A stretch of DNA of 64,000 nt from JAGXLC01 sp041686375 (GTDB lineage Bacteria > Bacteroidota > Bacteroidia > Bacteroidales > UBA12077): NCBI GenBank assembly GCA_041686375.1, contig JAWLEB010000012.1:1-64000 (forward strand), given 5' to 3'. The notes under the pieces are model-generated. The model saw only the letters and a program-made list of their open reading frames with translations. It had not been told where the DNA came from and did not search any database. A program made the translations under genes and the position numbers. This document shows, piece after piece, positions 25,539 through 34,405 of the stretch (position 1 is its first letter; the number at the start of each line of letters is the position of its first letter).

Positions 25539-27266
25539 ATGTTAAAAGGACATCCGAAAGGACTATTAGTTGCGTTCTTTGCCAACATGGGTGAGAGATT
25601 TAGTTACTACACTATGTTGGCAATATTTGTTTTATATCTGCAAGCCAGGTTTGGATTTTCTGCCGGGGAGGCGGGTGATTACTACGGAGGATTCCTCTTT
25701 GGTATTTATTTTCTGCCTATTCTTGGAGGAATCATAGCAGATAGATGGGGATACGGAAGAACCATTTTTTGGGGTATTTTGATCGCTTTCCTTGGAAAAG
25801 TCATATTATCCGCCCCGGGTTATATGGAACAAGGATATTTCTCCATGCAATATGAGCTCATTGTAATTATTGTAGCATTATTTACAATATCACTTGGTAC
25901 AGGGCTTTTCAAAGGTAACTTGCAAGCCTTGGTAGGTAAACTTTACGATGATCCTAAGTATGCGCCTAAACGGGATAATGCATTTAACATCTTTTACATG
26001 GGAATCAACATAGGTGCTTTTCTGGCACCTTATGCAGCAACAGGAGCTGTAAAGTTCATATTAGGAAAACAAGGCTTCTCATACGAAAACAGCATGCCTC
26101 ATTTATCTACTTTGCAAAATAATGCTCACCCCTTTCTTGATAAGATGATTGGAACACTCCAGTCTAATTTTAGCGGAGTAGCACATTATACTGACAAAAT
26201 ACAGGCTTTTCAAAGTGAAATGGGCTTTGGAGGTGCAATTTCCAGCTTTACCGACACTTATACATCTTCATTATCCACAGGGTATAGTACTGCCTTTGCG
26301 ATAGCAGCATTAGCTATGATTTTTTCCCTAGCAGTGTTTGTTGGCTTTAAAAAGCATTATAAACATGCTGACCTTACAGTAAAACAAGCAAAAGCAAAAG
26401 CAGAACAAGAAGGAAAAGAAGACACAACTGTTACCATGTCCAAAGAAGAAGAAAAGAAACGTCTGGTAGCACTAAGTCTTGTATTTATTACCGTAGCATT
26501 TTTCTGGATGGCATTCCACCAGAATGGTATTACACTAACCCTTTTTGCCCGTGACTTTACCATTAGTCAAGTAAGTTCATTTGACTACTTATTCTTTGAC
26601 TTAGCTTCATTCATACCTATCCTGTTTTCAATAGGTGGATTGGTTTATATGTTCCGCAGAAACGTGGTATTGAAAACAAGAATAATAGCTTCAGTTATCT
26701 TCGTGGCAGGCGCAGCTATCGCTTATAGTGTTTACACTGGTTTTAGCCCAAAGGAAGATATTGAACCGGAGCTTTTCCAATCCTTTAATCCTATATTTAT
26801 TGTAATATTAACTCCTGTGATAGTTGGTTTCTTTAACTATTTGCGTAAAAGAGGAAAAGAGCCTTCTTCGCCAAAAAAGATAGGAATCGGAATGTTTATC
26901 ACTGCCCTCGGTTTTGTTGTAATGATGTTTGGAGCATTCCATCTGCAAAATGTGACTGGTTTAAGTCCTTATTGGCTAATAAGTACGTATTTTGTACTAA
27001 CGATTGCTGAATTGTTCTTGAGCCCAATCGGTATATCATTTGTAGCGAAGGTTGCTCCACCAAGGTTTAGTGGTTTGGCACAAGGAGGATGGCTTGGTGC
27101 AACTGCAATAGGTAATCTGCTTGCCGGGCTTGTAGCTAAGCTTTGGGATACAATAGAGCTTTGGCAATTCTTCCTACTATTGGTTGTACTAACATTATTA
27201 TCAGGGATATTTATATTCTCAATAATGAGAATACTCAAAAATGCAACCCAATCATCAGAAAGTTAA
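25539..27266 (+). CDS. Proton-dependent peptide transporter (POT/PTR family)
   Basis: 575 residues, about 14 membrane helices. The N-terminal signature GERFSYYTMLAIFVLYLQ (the ExxERxxYY-like proton/peptide motif appears as GERFSYY) and the PTR2 pattern FYMGINIGAFLAPYAATGAV are present. A cytoplasmic loop around 285-300 is rich in Lys and Glu. It imports di- and tripeptides. The start of a small lipoprotein gene follows 28 bp after the stop, suggesting co-transcription. Partner of the OPT carrier and PepD in peptide use. Confidence 0.93.
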   Translation: MLKGHPKGLLVAFFANMGERFSYYTMLAIFVLYLQARFGFSAGEAGDYYGGFLFGIYFLPILGGIIADRWGYGRTIFWGILIAFLGKVILSAPGYMEQGYFSMQYELIVIIVALFTISLGTGLFKGNLQALVGKLYDDPKYAPKRDNAFNIFYMGINIGAFLAPYAATGAVKFILGKQGFSYENSMPHLSTLQNNAHPFLDKMIGTLQSNFSGVAHYTDKIQAFQSEMGFGGAISSFTDTYTSSLSTGYSTAFAIAALAMIFSLAVFVGFKKHYKHADLTVKQAKAKAEQEGKEDTTVTMSKEEEKKRLVALSLVFITVAFFWMAFHQNGITLTLFARDFTISQVSSFDYLFFDLASFIPILFSIGGLVYMFRRNVVLKTRIIASVIFVAGAAIAYSVYTGFSPKEDIEPELFQSFNPIFIVILTPVIVGFFNYLRKRGKEPSSPKKIGIGMFITALGFVVMMFGAFHLQNVTGLSPYWLISTYFVLTIAELFLSPIGISFVAKVAPPRFSGLAQGGWLGATAIGNLLAGLVAKLWDTIELWQFFLLLVVLTLLSGIFIFSIMRILKNATQSSES

Positions 27267-27294
27267 TTCATTAAAAATGTTTAAAAATAATATT

Positions 27295-27702
27295 ATGAAA
27301 ACCCGTTTAACTATAATCACAAGTCTTTTGCTGGGTATATTCATATTTTCAGGTTGTGGATCAGAGGAAACAACACCTGAAAACCTGGATGAAGATATAA
27401 AAATGCTACAGGAACTTGAAGAACGCTCAGGCAATATTGAAAATAAAGAAGAAGCTTTTACCCTGTTGAGAGATTTAAATCAAACTATGAAAAGCATAAG
27501 AGATAAACTTCTTTCAATGGATGCAGTATACAGGGAAGCTTCTGACGAGGAAAAGAAAAGAATGGAAGAAGAATTTGAGGAGGCTAACGAACAAATGGAT
27601 GCATCCCTGAAAGTAATCAGGGAAAATATCGATCCATACAAGGACGGGGAAGAGGTATCCAAAATGATTGAAAAGCTCAATGAGATAATGATTTCCAAAT
27701 AA
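27295..27702 (+). CDS. Small coiled-coil lipoprotein
   Basis: About 135 residues from the ATG at 27295, chosen because it opens a lipoprotein signal (MKTRLTIITSLLLGIFIFSGCG, lipobox FSGC). The rest is charged and helical, with a coiled-coil look (EEKKRMEEEFEEANEQMDAS). No family recognised. It follows the POT carrier closely and ends at a good terminator, so it is probably the last gene of that operon. Confidence 0.65.
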   Translation: MKTRLTIITSLLLGIFIFSGCGSEETTPENLDEDIKMLQELEERSGNIENKEEAFTLLRDLNQTMKSIRDKLLSMDAVYREASDEEKKRMEEEFEEANEQMDASLKVIRENIDPYKDGEEVSKMIEKLNEIMISK

Positions 27703-27726
27703 AACCCTCCTTTCTAAAATAAAAAA

Positions 27727-27764
27727 GAAAAGGCTGTTTATTAAAAGCAGCCTTTTCTTTTTGG
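27727..27764 (+). terminator. Intrinsic terminator
   Basis: AAAAGGCTG pairs with CAGCCTTTT around a short AT loop, followed by TCTTTTT. It ends the POT-lipoprotein operon and, being A-rich on the left, could act both ways. Confidence 0.85.
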
Positions 27765-27778
27765 AATCAATAAAAAAA

Positions 27779-27811
27779 CAACCTTCCCAACCAAAGGAAG
27801 GTGTTTAGGTT
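27779..27811 (-). terminator. Intrinsic terminator of cysH
   Basis: Read on the minus strand, AAACACCTTCC pairs with GGAAGGTTGTTT around TTTGGTT and is followed by T residues. It lies directly downstream of the cysH stop. Confidence 0.75.
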
Positions 27812-27835
27812 ATAATATTATAAAATTATTCCGCC

Positions 27836-28558
27836 CTATTTTTTATCCTGGGTATGTAATCCACATTCTTTCTTTTCAGGTTCTTCCCACCACCATCTTC
27901 CGGCACGAACATCTTCTCCTGGCTGAACCGCCCGAGTACAAGGTTCACAACCAATGCTTGGATAACCTTTGTCATGTAATTCATTATAAGGTACATTATT
28001 CTCTTTTATATAATCCCAAATATCCTTCTCGCTCCAGTCATAAAGTGGATTAATTTTAATCATTTGATTCGCTTCATCCCACTCTACAGGCTGAAGACTG
28101 ATACGGGTAACAGACTGTTCTCTTCTTAGTCCTGTTATCCATACTTTATAACCCTTTGTAGCTCTTCGCAAAGGTTCTATTTTTCTGATATGGCAGCACT
28201 CTTTTCTGTTTTCAATGCTATCATAAAACGGATTAATCCCTTTGTCCTTAACCAATTTTTCTACCTTCTTATAATCAGGGAAAAATATGTCCATCTTAAT
28301 ATCAAAATGCTTATTTGTCTCATCAATCAGCTTATATGTTTCCGGAAAAAGTCTGCCAGTATCAAGTGTGATAATTTTTGCTTCTTTGTCGGCTTTTACG
28401 ATCATGTCTGTAAGAACCTGATCTTCTGCCCCTAAACTTGTAGCAAAAACCGTATCGCCTTTATAATTTTTCAGGAAATAGCTCACTATCTCCTGTGAAG
28501 AAGCTTGCTCAAGCAGCTTTCTCATTTCTTGAACTTTCTCTTGATTCGCCATATTCAA
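27836..28558 (-). CDS. cysH: Phosphoadenylyl/adenylyl-sulfate reductase
   Basis: 240 residues. PAPS reductase fold with the nucleotide segment TVFATSLGAEDQVLTDMI, arginine loop GLRREQSVTR, and two Cys pairs (KECCHIRK and IGCEPCTRAV) that hold a [4Fe-4S] cluster, plus the catalytic Cys of the C-terminal ECGLH tail. The cluster marks it as the APS-reductase type, although related enzymes accept PAPS as well. It is divergent from the ATP sulfurylase-APS kinase fusion, and together they form the first steps of assimilatory sulfate reduction. Sulfite reductase and sulfate uptake genes are not in this window. Confidence 0.93.
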   Translation of the reverse strand: MNMANQEKVQEMRKLLEQASSQEIVSYFLKNYKGDTVFATSLGAEDQVLTDMIVKADKEAKIITLDTGRLFPETYKLIDETNKHFDIKMDIFFPDYKKVEKLVKDKGINPFYDSIENRKECCHIRKIEPLRRATKGYKVWITGLRREQSVTRISLQPVEWDEANQMIKINPLYDWSEKDIWDYIKENNVPYNELHDKGYPSIGCEPCTRAVQPGEDVRAGRWWWEEPEKKECGLHTQDKK

Positions 28559-28761
28559 TTAATTTTAATAGTTAGTATCCTTATTGTATGAAGTGATTTG
28601 CAATAATCGACAAATATATACATATAATTCTTTTTACAACAAATTATGAACTAAAACATTAAAATGAAAATCTGAAATACGCGACAAATAATATATACAG
28701 CTTAAGTTTTATGAATTTTCGAATCGGATATCCAACTAACCGGAGAGCATAAAAAAGTTTA
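28559..28761. other. AT-rich divergent region between cysH and sat-cysC
   Basis: No gene. It presumably carries the cysH promoter on the minus strand; no clear TAnnTTTG box was identified. The rest of the gap is taken by repeat element copy 3 and the promoter at 28901. Confidence 0.35.
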
Positions 28762-28886
28762 AGAAACTGTTTTGATTTCTTTTAGAAATTTTGCTTTACA
28801 GAATTTTTAGAAATCGAACAGATAATTAGGCTTTACCACAGAATAAAACTAATTTGTTAAAGTAGGACAAAATCAAAACAGTTCCT
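28762..28886. mobile_element. MITE-like element, copy 3 (internally deleted)
   Basis: 125 bp with the same ends as copies 1 and 2 (AGAAACTGTTTTGATTT; right end CAGTTCCT with one change). Both GC-rich hairpins and half of the central part are absent. The junctions are clean, for example ACCACAG joined directly to AATAAAAC. Same orientation as copy 2. Its right end lies just upstream of the -7 box at 28901. Confidence 0.8.
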
Positions 28887-28900
28887 AAAAATTAATTGAT

Positions 28901-28908
28901 TATATTTG
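28901..28908 (+). promoter_or_regulatory. -7 box TATATTTG of sat-cysC
   Basis: Perfect TAnnTTTG box 70 bp before the ATG. The -33 region coincides with the right end of the repeat element copy 3. Confidence 0.6.
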
Positions 28909-28978
28909 CAATTTTTAAAGAAATTGAAGAATTAATATTAGTATAGATAGAAAATTGTGGAATCAAAAAATTTATAAA

Positions 28979-30883
28979 ATGAAACAATCAATACTACCTC
29001 CTCATGGGGGGAATGGATTAGTCAACAGAATGATACCCGAGCTGGAAAGGGAAAATTTAAAAACAGAAGCCGAAAACCTTAATAAATACAAAATTTCAGA
29101 TGCCGACCTTTCCGTATTTTACAGGATAGGCGACGGAGCCCTGTCTCCCCTGGAAGGTCCGATGAATCAAAAAGAATTTAACCAGGTTCTGGAAGAAGAG
29201 GCAATAGAACGAAACGGTACCAAATATGCATGGACAATTCCGTTAGCATTTCCAATAGCCAAAGAAGAAGCTGAAAAACTGAAGAAGGGCGAAACAGTGG
29301 TTGTTGAAAACGCGCGGGGAGAAATGGTAGGAACACTGACAATTGAAGACATTTATCCTTTCGATAAAGAAAAATATAATAAATCTGTTTATGGAACAGA
29401 CAGAACAGACCACCCCGGAGCAAGAATATTCAATGATGATCCGGGAAATTATTTATTAGGAGGTAAAATCTGGGCTTTTCCACAACCTAAACACCCAAGT
29501 TTTGGACAATATATGCTGACGCCGGCAGAAACCCGTGCACTTTTCAGTAAAAAGGGATGGGATCGTATTGTAGGATTCCAAACACGTAATGCACTCCACA
29601 GAGCCCATGAATATGCTATGGTGTATGCTGCAGAAAAGCTAACAAGAGAAGGGTATTTTGCAGGCACAGTATTGAATCCTCTGGTTGGAGCTACAAAATC
29701 AGATGATATTCCTGCGGATGTAAGAATGCGCACCTATGAAGCCCTCATTAAAGACCGTTGGATTGGTTACGGAGACAAAGACGAGGACTTATGGAAAGAC
29801 AAAGGCTACGATTTAGATGACCAGATGTTACTGGTTGGATTAGATATGAAAATGTTCTATGCAGGCCCAAAAGAAGCCGTAATGCATGCTATCTATCGTC
29901 AAAATTACGGATTTACAGACATTGTTATAGGAAGAAAACATGCCGACGCACCATTTGATGACGGAGAAGCTATTTGGGGCGATTTTGACGCGCACAATAT
30001 TTTTGATAACCTGAAAGGCAATCTTGAAATAAAAGCTGCAAAGGTAGGATTTGCTGCTTACTTCAAAGAAATAAACAGAGTTGGTTTAATTAAAGAATTT
30101 CAGCCTAAAGGATATCACACCCTATTTATCTCAGGCAAAGAAGTACGTAAAAAACTAATGAACGGTGAAGATGTGGACGAGCGCATCTTAAGAAAATGTG
30201 TGGGAGATATTCTGAAAGAATATTTCCTTACCAAACAACAAACTGAAAACCCCCAAAAAGAGAAACAAAAAAGCACCAATGTGGTTTGGCATGATACGGT
30301 TGTTACAAAAGAAGAAAGAGAAAAAAAGAATGGTCATAAAGGAGTTGTTGTCTGGATGACAGGACTTTCAGGATGCGGAAAATCAACCATAGCCACAGAC
30401 TTACAAAAAAAGCTTTTCGAAATGAATTGCAATGTTTTCGTCTTAGACGGAGACAATGTAAGACATGGATTAAACAGCAACTTAGGATTCTCGCCAGAAG
30501 ACAGGGAAGAAAACATTCGAAGAATTGGCGAAGTGGCACACTTATTTGCAGAATCAGGAACCATAACAATTACTTCATTTATTTCACCTTACAAAAAGGA
30601 TAGGGCCAATGCCAGGAAATTAAATGAACCGGAAGATTTTATCGAGATTTATGTAAAAGCACCGCTTTCAGTGTGTGAAAAAAGAGATCCAAAAGGTTTG
30701 TATAAAAAAGCAAGGCAAGGAATTATTCCTGAATTCACTGGTATATCAGCGCCTTATGAAGAACCGGAAAATCCGGAAATTTTAATAGAAACTGATAAAA
30801 TGAGCGTGGAAGAGTCTGTGGATAAAATTATTCACTACATGCAAGAAAAGAATATTATCATGGAAAAACAGATGGCAAAATAA
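28979..30883 (+). CDS. Bifunctional ATP sulfurylase / APS kinase
   Basis: 634 residues from the ATG at 28979; a TTG at 28955 is possible but unlikely. Residues 1-415 are ATP sulfurylase: PUA-like start with DGALSPLEGPM, active-site FQTRNALHRAHEYA (HxxH pair) and GRKHADAPFD. Residues about 440-634 are APS kinase: P-loop GLSGCGKSTIA near 461, DGDNVRHGLN, and FSPEDREENIRRIGEVA. It converts sulfate through APS to PAPS. The Pro of the usual QxRNPxH motif is Ala here. It faces cysH across a shared control region. Confidence 0.95.
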   Translation: MKQSILPPHGGNGLVNRMIPELERENLKTEAENLNKYKISDADLSVFYRIGDGALSPLEGPMNQKEFNQVLEEEAIERNGTKYAWTIPLAFPIAKEEAEKLKKGETVVVENARGEMVGTLTIEDIYPFDKEKYNKSVYGTDRTDHPGARIFNDDPGNYLLGGKIWAFPQPKHPSFGQYMLTPAETRALFSKKGWDRIVGFQTRNALHRAHEYAMVYAAEKLTREGYFAGTVLNPLVGATKSDDIPADVRMRTYEALIKDRWIGYGDKDEDLWKDKGYDLDDQMLLVGLDMKMFYAGPKEAVMHAIYRQNYGFTDIVIGRKHADAPFDDGEAIWGDFDAHNIFDNLKGNLEIKAAKVGFAAYFKEINRVGLIKEFQPKGYHTLFISGKEVRKKLMNGEDVDERILRKCVGDILKEYFLTKQQTENPQKEKQKSTNVVWHDTVVTKEEREKKNGHKGVVVWMTGLSGCGKSTIATDLQKKLFEMNCNVFVLDGDNVRHGLNSNLGFSPEDREENIRRIGEVAHLFAESGTITITSFISPYKKDRANARKLNEPEDFIEIYVKAPLSVCEKRDPKGLYKKARQGIIPEFTGISAPYEEPENPEILIETDKMSVEESVDKIIHYMQEKNIIMEKQMAK

Positions 30884-30916
30884 ATTCCTATCTAAATCTT
30901 ATACTTTTATCAATAT

Positions 30917-30953
30917 CAGATGGGGCTCCCTACAAAAGCTCCATCTGTTTTTT
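30917..30953 (+). terminator. Intrinsic terminator
   Basis: CAGATGGGGCT pairs with AGCTCCATCTG around CCCTACAAA, followed by TTTTTTAT. It ends the sat-cysC transcript. Confidence 0.85.
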
Positions 30954-30981
30954 ATGGTCGGTTCACCTTAGCGTAGATTTT

Positions 30982-31821
30982 TTATTTTTTTAGCAGCATT
31001 GAAGATCCAATAATCAGAATCCCCCCGCCAATTACATTCCAGGATAATGTTTCATTAAAAAATACAATCCCAAATATAACAGCGCTGATAACTTCTATAT
31101 AAGCCACTAAAGAAGCATTAGAAGCCTTGATTTCTTTGAGTGCGGAAAAAAACAAACCAAACCCAATCACGCCTACAAGTATTGCATATAAAAAAGCAAC
31201 AAGACTTAAGTCCAGTGGCGGCTTTTCCGAATAAAACAGAAATATCACAGTGAAAACTAAAGCACCTATGAAATTCTGGTGAAAAACGATGCTCCAGTTT
31301 GAATAAGCAGGAGATTCCTTCTTAAAAATAACAACTGTAATGGCATAAAATACAGAAGACAATAACATAGCCATAGTTCCTATAAATTCATCATTATCAA
31401 ATGATATTTGTTTATCAATATGGATTAAGACAATCCCTGAAAAAGCTAACACTAGAAGCAAAATATTTTTTAAAGGTAATGGCTCAAATAAATATAAACG
31501 ACTCAACAAAACAGCAAATATTGGCCATGTATAAAGAATAATAACAGCATTGCCAATAGGTGCGTTCAAAAAACCTATAAAATAAAACACAAGCCTTATT
31601 ACATTCAGAAATGATGCGAAAACCAATAAGCCGGATGTCAGCCTGATTATACGAAGGTTCTTCCAGTTTGTAAAAACACCGATTAACAATACAGGTACAG
31701 CTACACGAAAAAAAGTTATAACAAATGGATGTAAATTGAGAAATTTGATAAAAACACCGCTAGAACCCCAGATAATAGCAGCAAGTATTATTTTCAGGTA
31801 AGAACCATTCATTTTTATCAT
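30982..31821 (-). CDS. EamA/DMT family transporter
   Basis: About 279 residues from the ATG at 31821 (MIKMNGSYLKII); longer starts up to 31878 would overlap the divergent lipoprotein gene. Ten predicted membrane helices in two EamA halves, with the typical WGSSGVFIKFLNLHPFVITFFR opening and the PLTAIEVISAVIFG-like second-half segment (YIEVISAVIFGIVFFNETLS). Drug/metabolite exporter superfamily. The substrate is unknown. Convergent with sat-cysC. Confidence 0.88.
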   Translation of the reverse strand: MIKMNGSYLKIILAAIIWGSSGVFIKFLNLHPFVITFFRVAVPVLLIGVFTNWKNLRIIRLTSGLLVFASFLNVIRLVFYFIGFLNAPIGNAVIILYTWPIFAVLLSRLYLFEPLPLKNILLLVLAFSGIVLIHIDKQISFDNDEFIGTMAMLLSSVFYAITVVIFKKESPAYSNWSIVFHQNFIGALVFTVIFLFYSEKPPLDLSLVAFLYAILVGVIGFGLFFSALKEIKASNASLVAYIEVISAVIFGIVFFNETLSWNVIGGGILIIGSSMLLKK

Positions 31822-31848
31822 GTAGCAATCGTTGATTGATAAATTAAT

Positions 31849-31856
31849 TAACTTTG
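31849..31856 (+). promoter_or_regulatory. -7 box TAACTTTG
   Basis: Matches TAnnTTTG 16 bp before the ATG at 31873, with a TTG at 31832-31834 as a possible -33 element. The transcript would be almost leaderless. Confidence 0.5.
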
Positions 31857-31872
31857 CTAAAAATACAAATCT

Positions 31873-33504
31873 ATGCAAAAATACCTGATAAGTTGTTTAT
31901 TTCTTCTGGTTGGATACTCCTGCACTGAACAATCACCGGATAAGCAGGATAAAACAGTTTTTCGTTACAACGAATCCAAAGGTATTGCTACCCTTGACCC
32001 GGCATTTGCAAAAAGCCAAACTTTAATCTGGCCGGTTAATCAGTTATTCAATGGTCTCGTTCAGATGGATAAAGAACTAAATATCAGACCGGCAATAGCA
32101 AAAGAGTGGGAGATATCAGAAGACGGGCTGGAATATACTTTTTATCTGCGCGATGACGTATTCTTCCATGATCATGAACAGTTTTCGGGTAAACCTGAAA
32201 GACAAGTTACGGCAGAGGATGTAGTTTACAGCCTGAAAAGAATATATGCCCCAAAAACTGCATCACCAGGAGCATGGATATTTAACAATTTAAATAAAGA
32301 CAAAGGTCCGGTAGCCGTAAACGATACCACGGTAAAAATCTACTTAAACAAACGTTTTCCCGCCTTTCTGGGACTTCTTTCTATGCAATACTGCTCTGTG
32401 GTTCCCAAAAAACTCGTTGAACACTATGGAAAAAACTTCGGGCAAAACCCTTCAGGAACAGGGCCATTTAAGTTCAGCACCTGGCAGGACGGAGAAAAAT
32501 TAGTCTTTGTAAAAAACCAGAATTATTTCGAAACCGATAGTGCAGGTAACTCCCTGCCTCATTTGGACGCTATAGCAATAACATTTGTAAGTGACAAGCA
32601 AAGCGAATTTCTAAAATTTATCAAAGGCGATATCGACTTTCTTTCAGGAGCAACTGCAGCCAACAAAGACGAATTACTGACCAGATCGGGGAACCTGAAT
32701 CCAAAATACGAGGACAAAATCACGCTATATTCTCAGCCATATCTAAATACAGAATACTTAGGATTTCTAGTCGACACCTCCCTGCCACAAGTAAAAAACA
32801 GTCCGGTTAGCAACAAATACTTCCGACAGGCAATCAATTATGGCTTCGACAGAAAAAAAATGGTTAAATACTTGAGAAACAATATTGGCAAACCGGCTGA
32901 GAAAGGTTTTATCCCAAAGGGATTACCATCATTCTCCCCGGCAACAATAGAAGGATTTACCTATAAGCCCGACAAAGCCAGAAAGCTTCTGAAAAAAGCA
33001 GGTTATCCCGGCGGTGAAGGGTTGCCTAAAATAACCCTTACCACAACAGACGATTATAAGGATATCTGTGAATTTATACAACACCAGCTTGCTGAAATTG
33101 GTATCCCTATTGATGTGGAGGTTAGTACCGGCGCAACTTTCAGAGATATGGTAGCTAACTCTAAACTACTGTTTTTCAGAGGTTCATGGATAGCAGATTA
33201 CCCGGATGCAGAAAATTATCTGGCGCTTTTTTACAGTGATAACTTCAGTCCCGGGGGGCCGAATTACACACATTTTGCGAATGACAAATACGATAGCCTC
33301 TATAACAAAGCCCTTAACACAATAAATGAAGTGCAAAGGAGACAGATATACCAGCAAATGGATCAAATGATCGTAGACAATGCAGTAGTTGTTCCGCTGT
33401 ATTATGATCAGGTAGTAAGATTTACGCATAAAGACATTAAAAATTTCGAGAGCAATCCAATGAATTTATTGAATTTAAAGTATGTAAAAAAAGAACAATT
33501 ATGA
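31873..33504 (+). CDS. Peptide-binding lipoprotein of an ABC-type uptake system
   Basis: 543 residues. Lipoprotein signal MQKYLISCLFLLVGYSC, then an SBP_bac_5 (DppA/OppA-like) fold: LDPAFAKSQTLIWPVNQLFNGL, LTAEDV-like VTAEDVVYSLKRI, GTGPFKFSTWQDGEKLVFVKN and FRQAINYGFDRKKMVKYL. It would bind oligopeptides or other periplasmic solutes. No permease or ATPase genes adjoin it. It overlaps by 4 bp an N-acetylglucosamine kinase-like gene, so a role in recycling of muropeptides or other wall fragments is a reasonable guess. Confidence 0.9.
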   Translation: MQKYLISCLFLLVGYSCTEQSPDKQDKTVFRYNESKGIATLDPAFAKSQTLIWPVNQLFNGLVQMDKELNIRPAIAKEWEISEDGLEYTFYLRDDVFFHDHEQFSGKPERQVTAEDVVYSLKRIYAPKTASPGAWIFNNLNKDKGPVAVNDTTVKIYLNKRFPAFLGLLSMQYCSVVPKKLVEHYGKNFGQNPSGTGPFKFSTWQDGEKLVFVKNQNYFETDSAGNSLPHLDAIAITFVSDKQSEFLKFIKGDIDFLSGATAANKDELLTRSGNLNPKYEDKITLYSQPYLNTEYLGFLVDTSLPQVKNSPVSNKYFRQAINYGFDRKKMVKYLRNNIGKPAEKGFIPKGLPSFSPATIEGFTYKPDKARKLLKKAGYPGGEGLPKITLTTTDDYKDICEFIQHQLAEIGIPIDVEVSTGATFRDMVANSKLLFFRGSWIADYPDAENYLALFYSDNFSPGGPNYTHFANDKYDSLYNKALNTINEVQRRQIYQQMDQMIVDNAVVVPLYYDQVVRFTHKDIKNFESNPMNLLNLKYVKKEQL

Positions 33505-34361
33505 TTTTAGTTGCAGATGCAGGATCTTCAAAAACCCACTGGTCATTGATTGACAACAAAGAGATAATATCAACCAGAACGCAAGGAATTAATCCGGTAT
33601 TAATGAATAAAAACATCATTTATGAAATTCTTCAGACGGATTCTTTACTTAACCCAAAAAAACAAAACATCAATACCATCTACTTTTATGGTGCAGGATG
33701 CTCGGACAACTCCCTGCAAGAAAACATAAAAACTGCATTACGCAAATATTTTCCCAATGCGAATATCAATGTATTTTCAGATTTATATGGAGCAGCCCGA
33801 TCTCTTTTTCATAACACTTCAGGTATTGCCTGTATATTAGGCACAGGTGCAGGATGTTGCAGATACGATGGAAAACAAATCACTCAGCGTAGTCCTTCAC
33901 TTGGCTTTATTCTTGGAGATGAAGGCAGTGGGGCTTTCTTTGGGAAAGAATTGCTTAAAAGATTTTTCTATGGCAGATTACCAAAGAATTTGGAGGACAA
34001 GCTATTACAGAAGCACAAAATCGAAAAAAAAGAGGTGTTGTCACGTATACACCAGCAAAAAGCGCCCGGCAAATATCTGGCAGAGTTTTGTTATTTTCTG
34101 GATGAAAATAAAAATGATTCATACATAAAAAAAATGATTGAAGATGGGCTTAAGGAGTTCATTGAAACACATGTAATGGATTTACAACCTAAACCAAATG
34201 AAAAGATAAAGGTGACAGGGTCAGTTGGCTGGTTCTTTAAAGATATTCTGTACACAACAGTCAAACAATACGGATTGCAAATTGACAAAATAATTCAATC
34301 CCCTATAAACGGATTGGTTGACTATCATCAAAAAGAGATTCATGGTAATAATAATCAATAA
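33501..34361 (+). CDS. BadF/BadG-type N-acetylglucosamine kinase-like ATPase
   Basis: 286 residues, ASKHA fold: phosphate-1 motif ILVADAGSSKTHWSLID, GTGAGCCRYDGKQITQRSPS and the adjacent GDEGSGAFFGKELL, and a C-terminal TGSVGWFFKDIL. In Bacteroidota this family is usually annotated as N-acetylglucosamine kinase. Translationally coupled (ATGA overlap) to the solute-binding lipoprotein, suggesting uptake and phosphorylation of amino sugars from cell-wall turnover (inference). Confidence 0.85.
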   Translation: MILVADAGSSKTHWSLIDNKEIISTRTQGINPVLMNKNIIYEILQTDSLLNPKKQNINTIYFYGAGCSDNSLQENIKTALRKYFPNANINVFSDLYGAARSLFHNTSGIACILGTGAGCCRYDGKQITQRSPSLGFILGDEGSGAFFGKELLKRFFYGRLPKNLEDKLLQKHKIEKKEVLSRIHQQKAPGKYLAEFCYFLDENKNDSYIKKMIEDGLKEFIETHVMDLQPKPNEKIKVTGSVGWFFKDILYTTVKQYGLQIDKIIQSPINGLVDYHQKEIHGNNNQ

Positions 34362-34405
34362 TTTAAAGATTTTTTTTATCTTTAAATAATTATAAACAGG
34401 TTAAT

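Noticed and set aside
28955..28978. TTG start for the ATP sulfurylase fusion
   Set aside because: The ATG at 28979 gives a normal N-terminus and no ribosome site favours the TTG.
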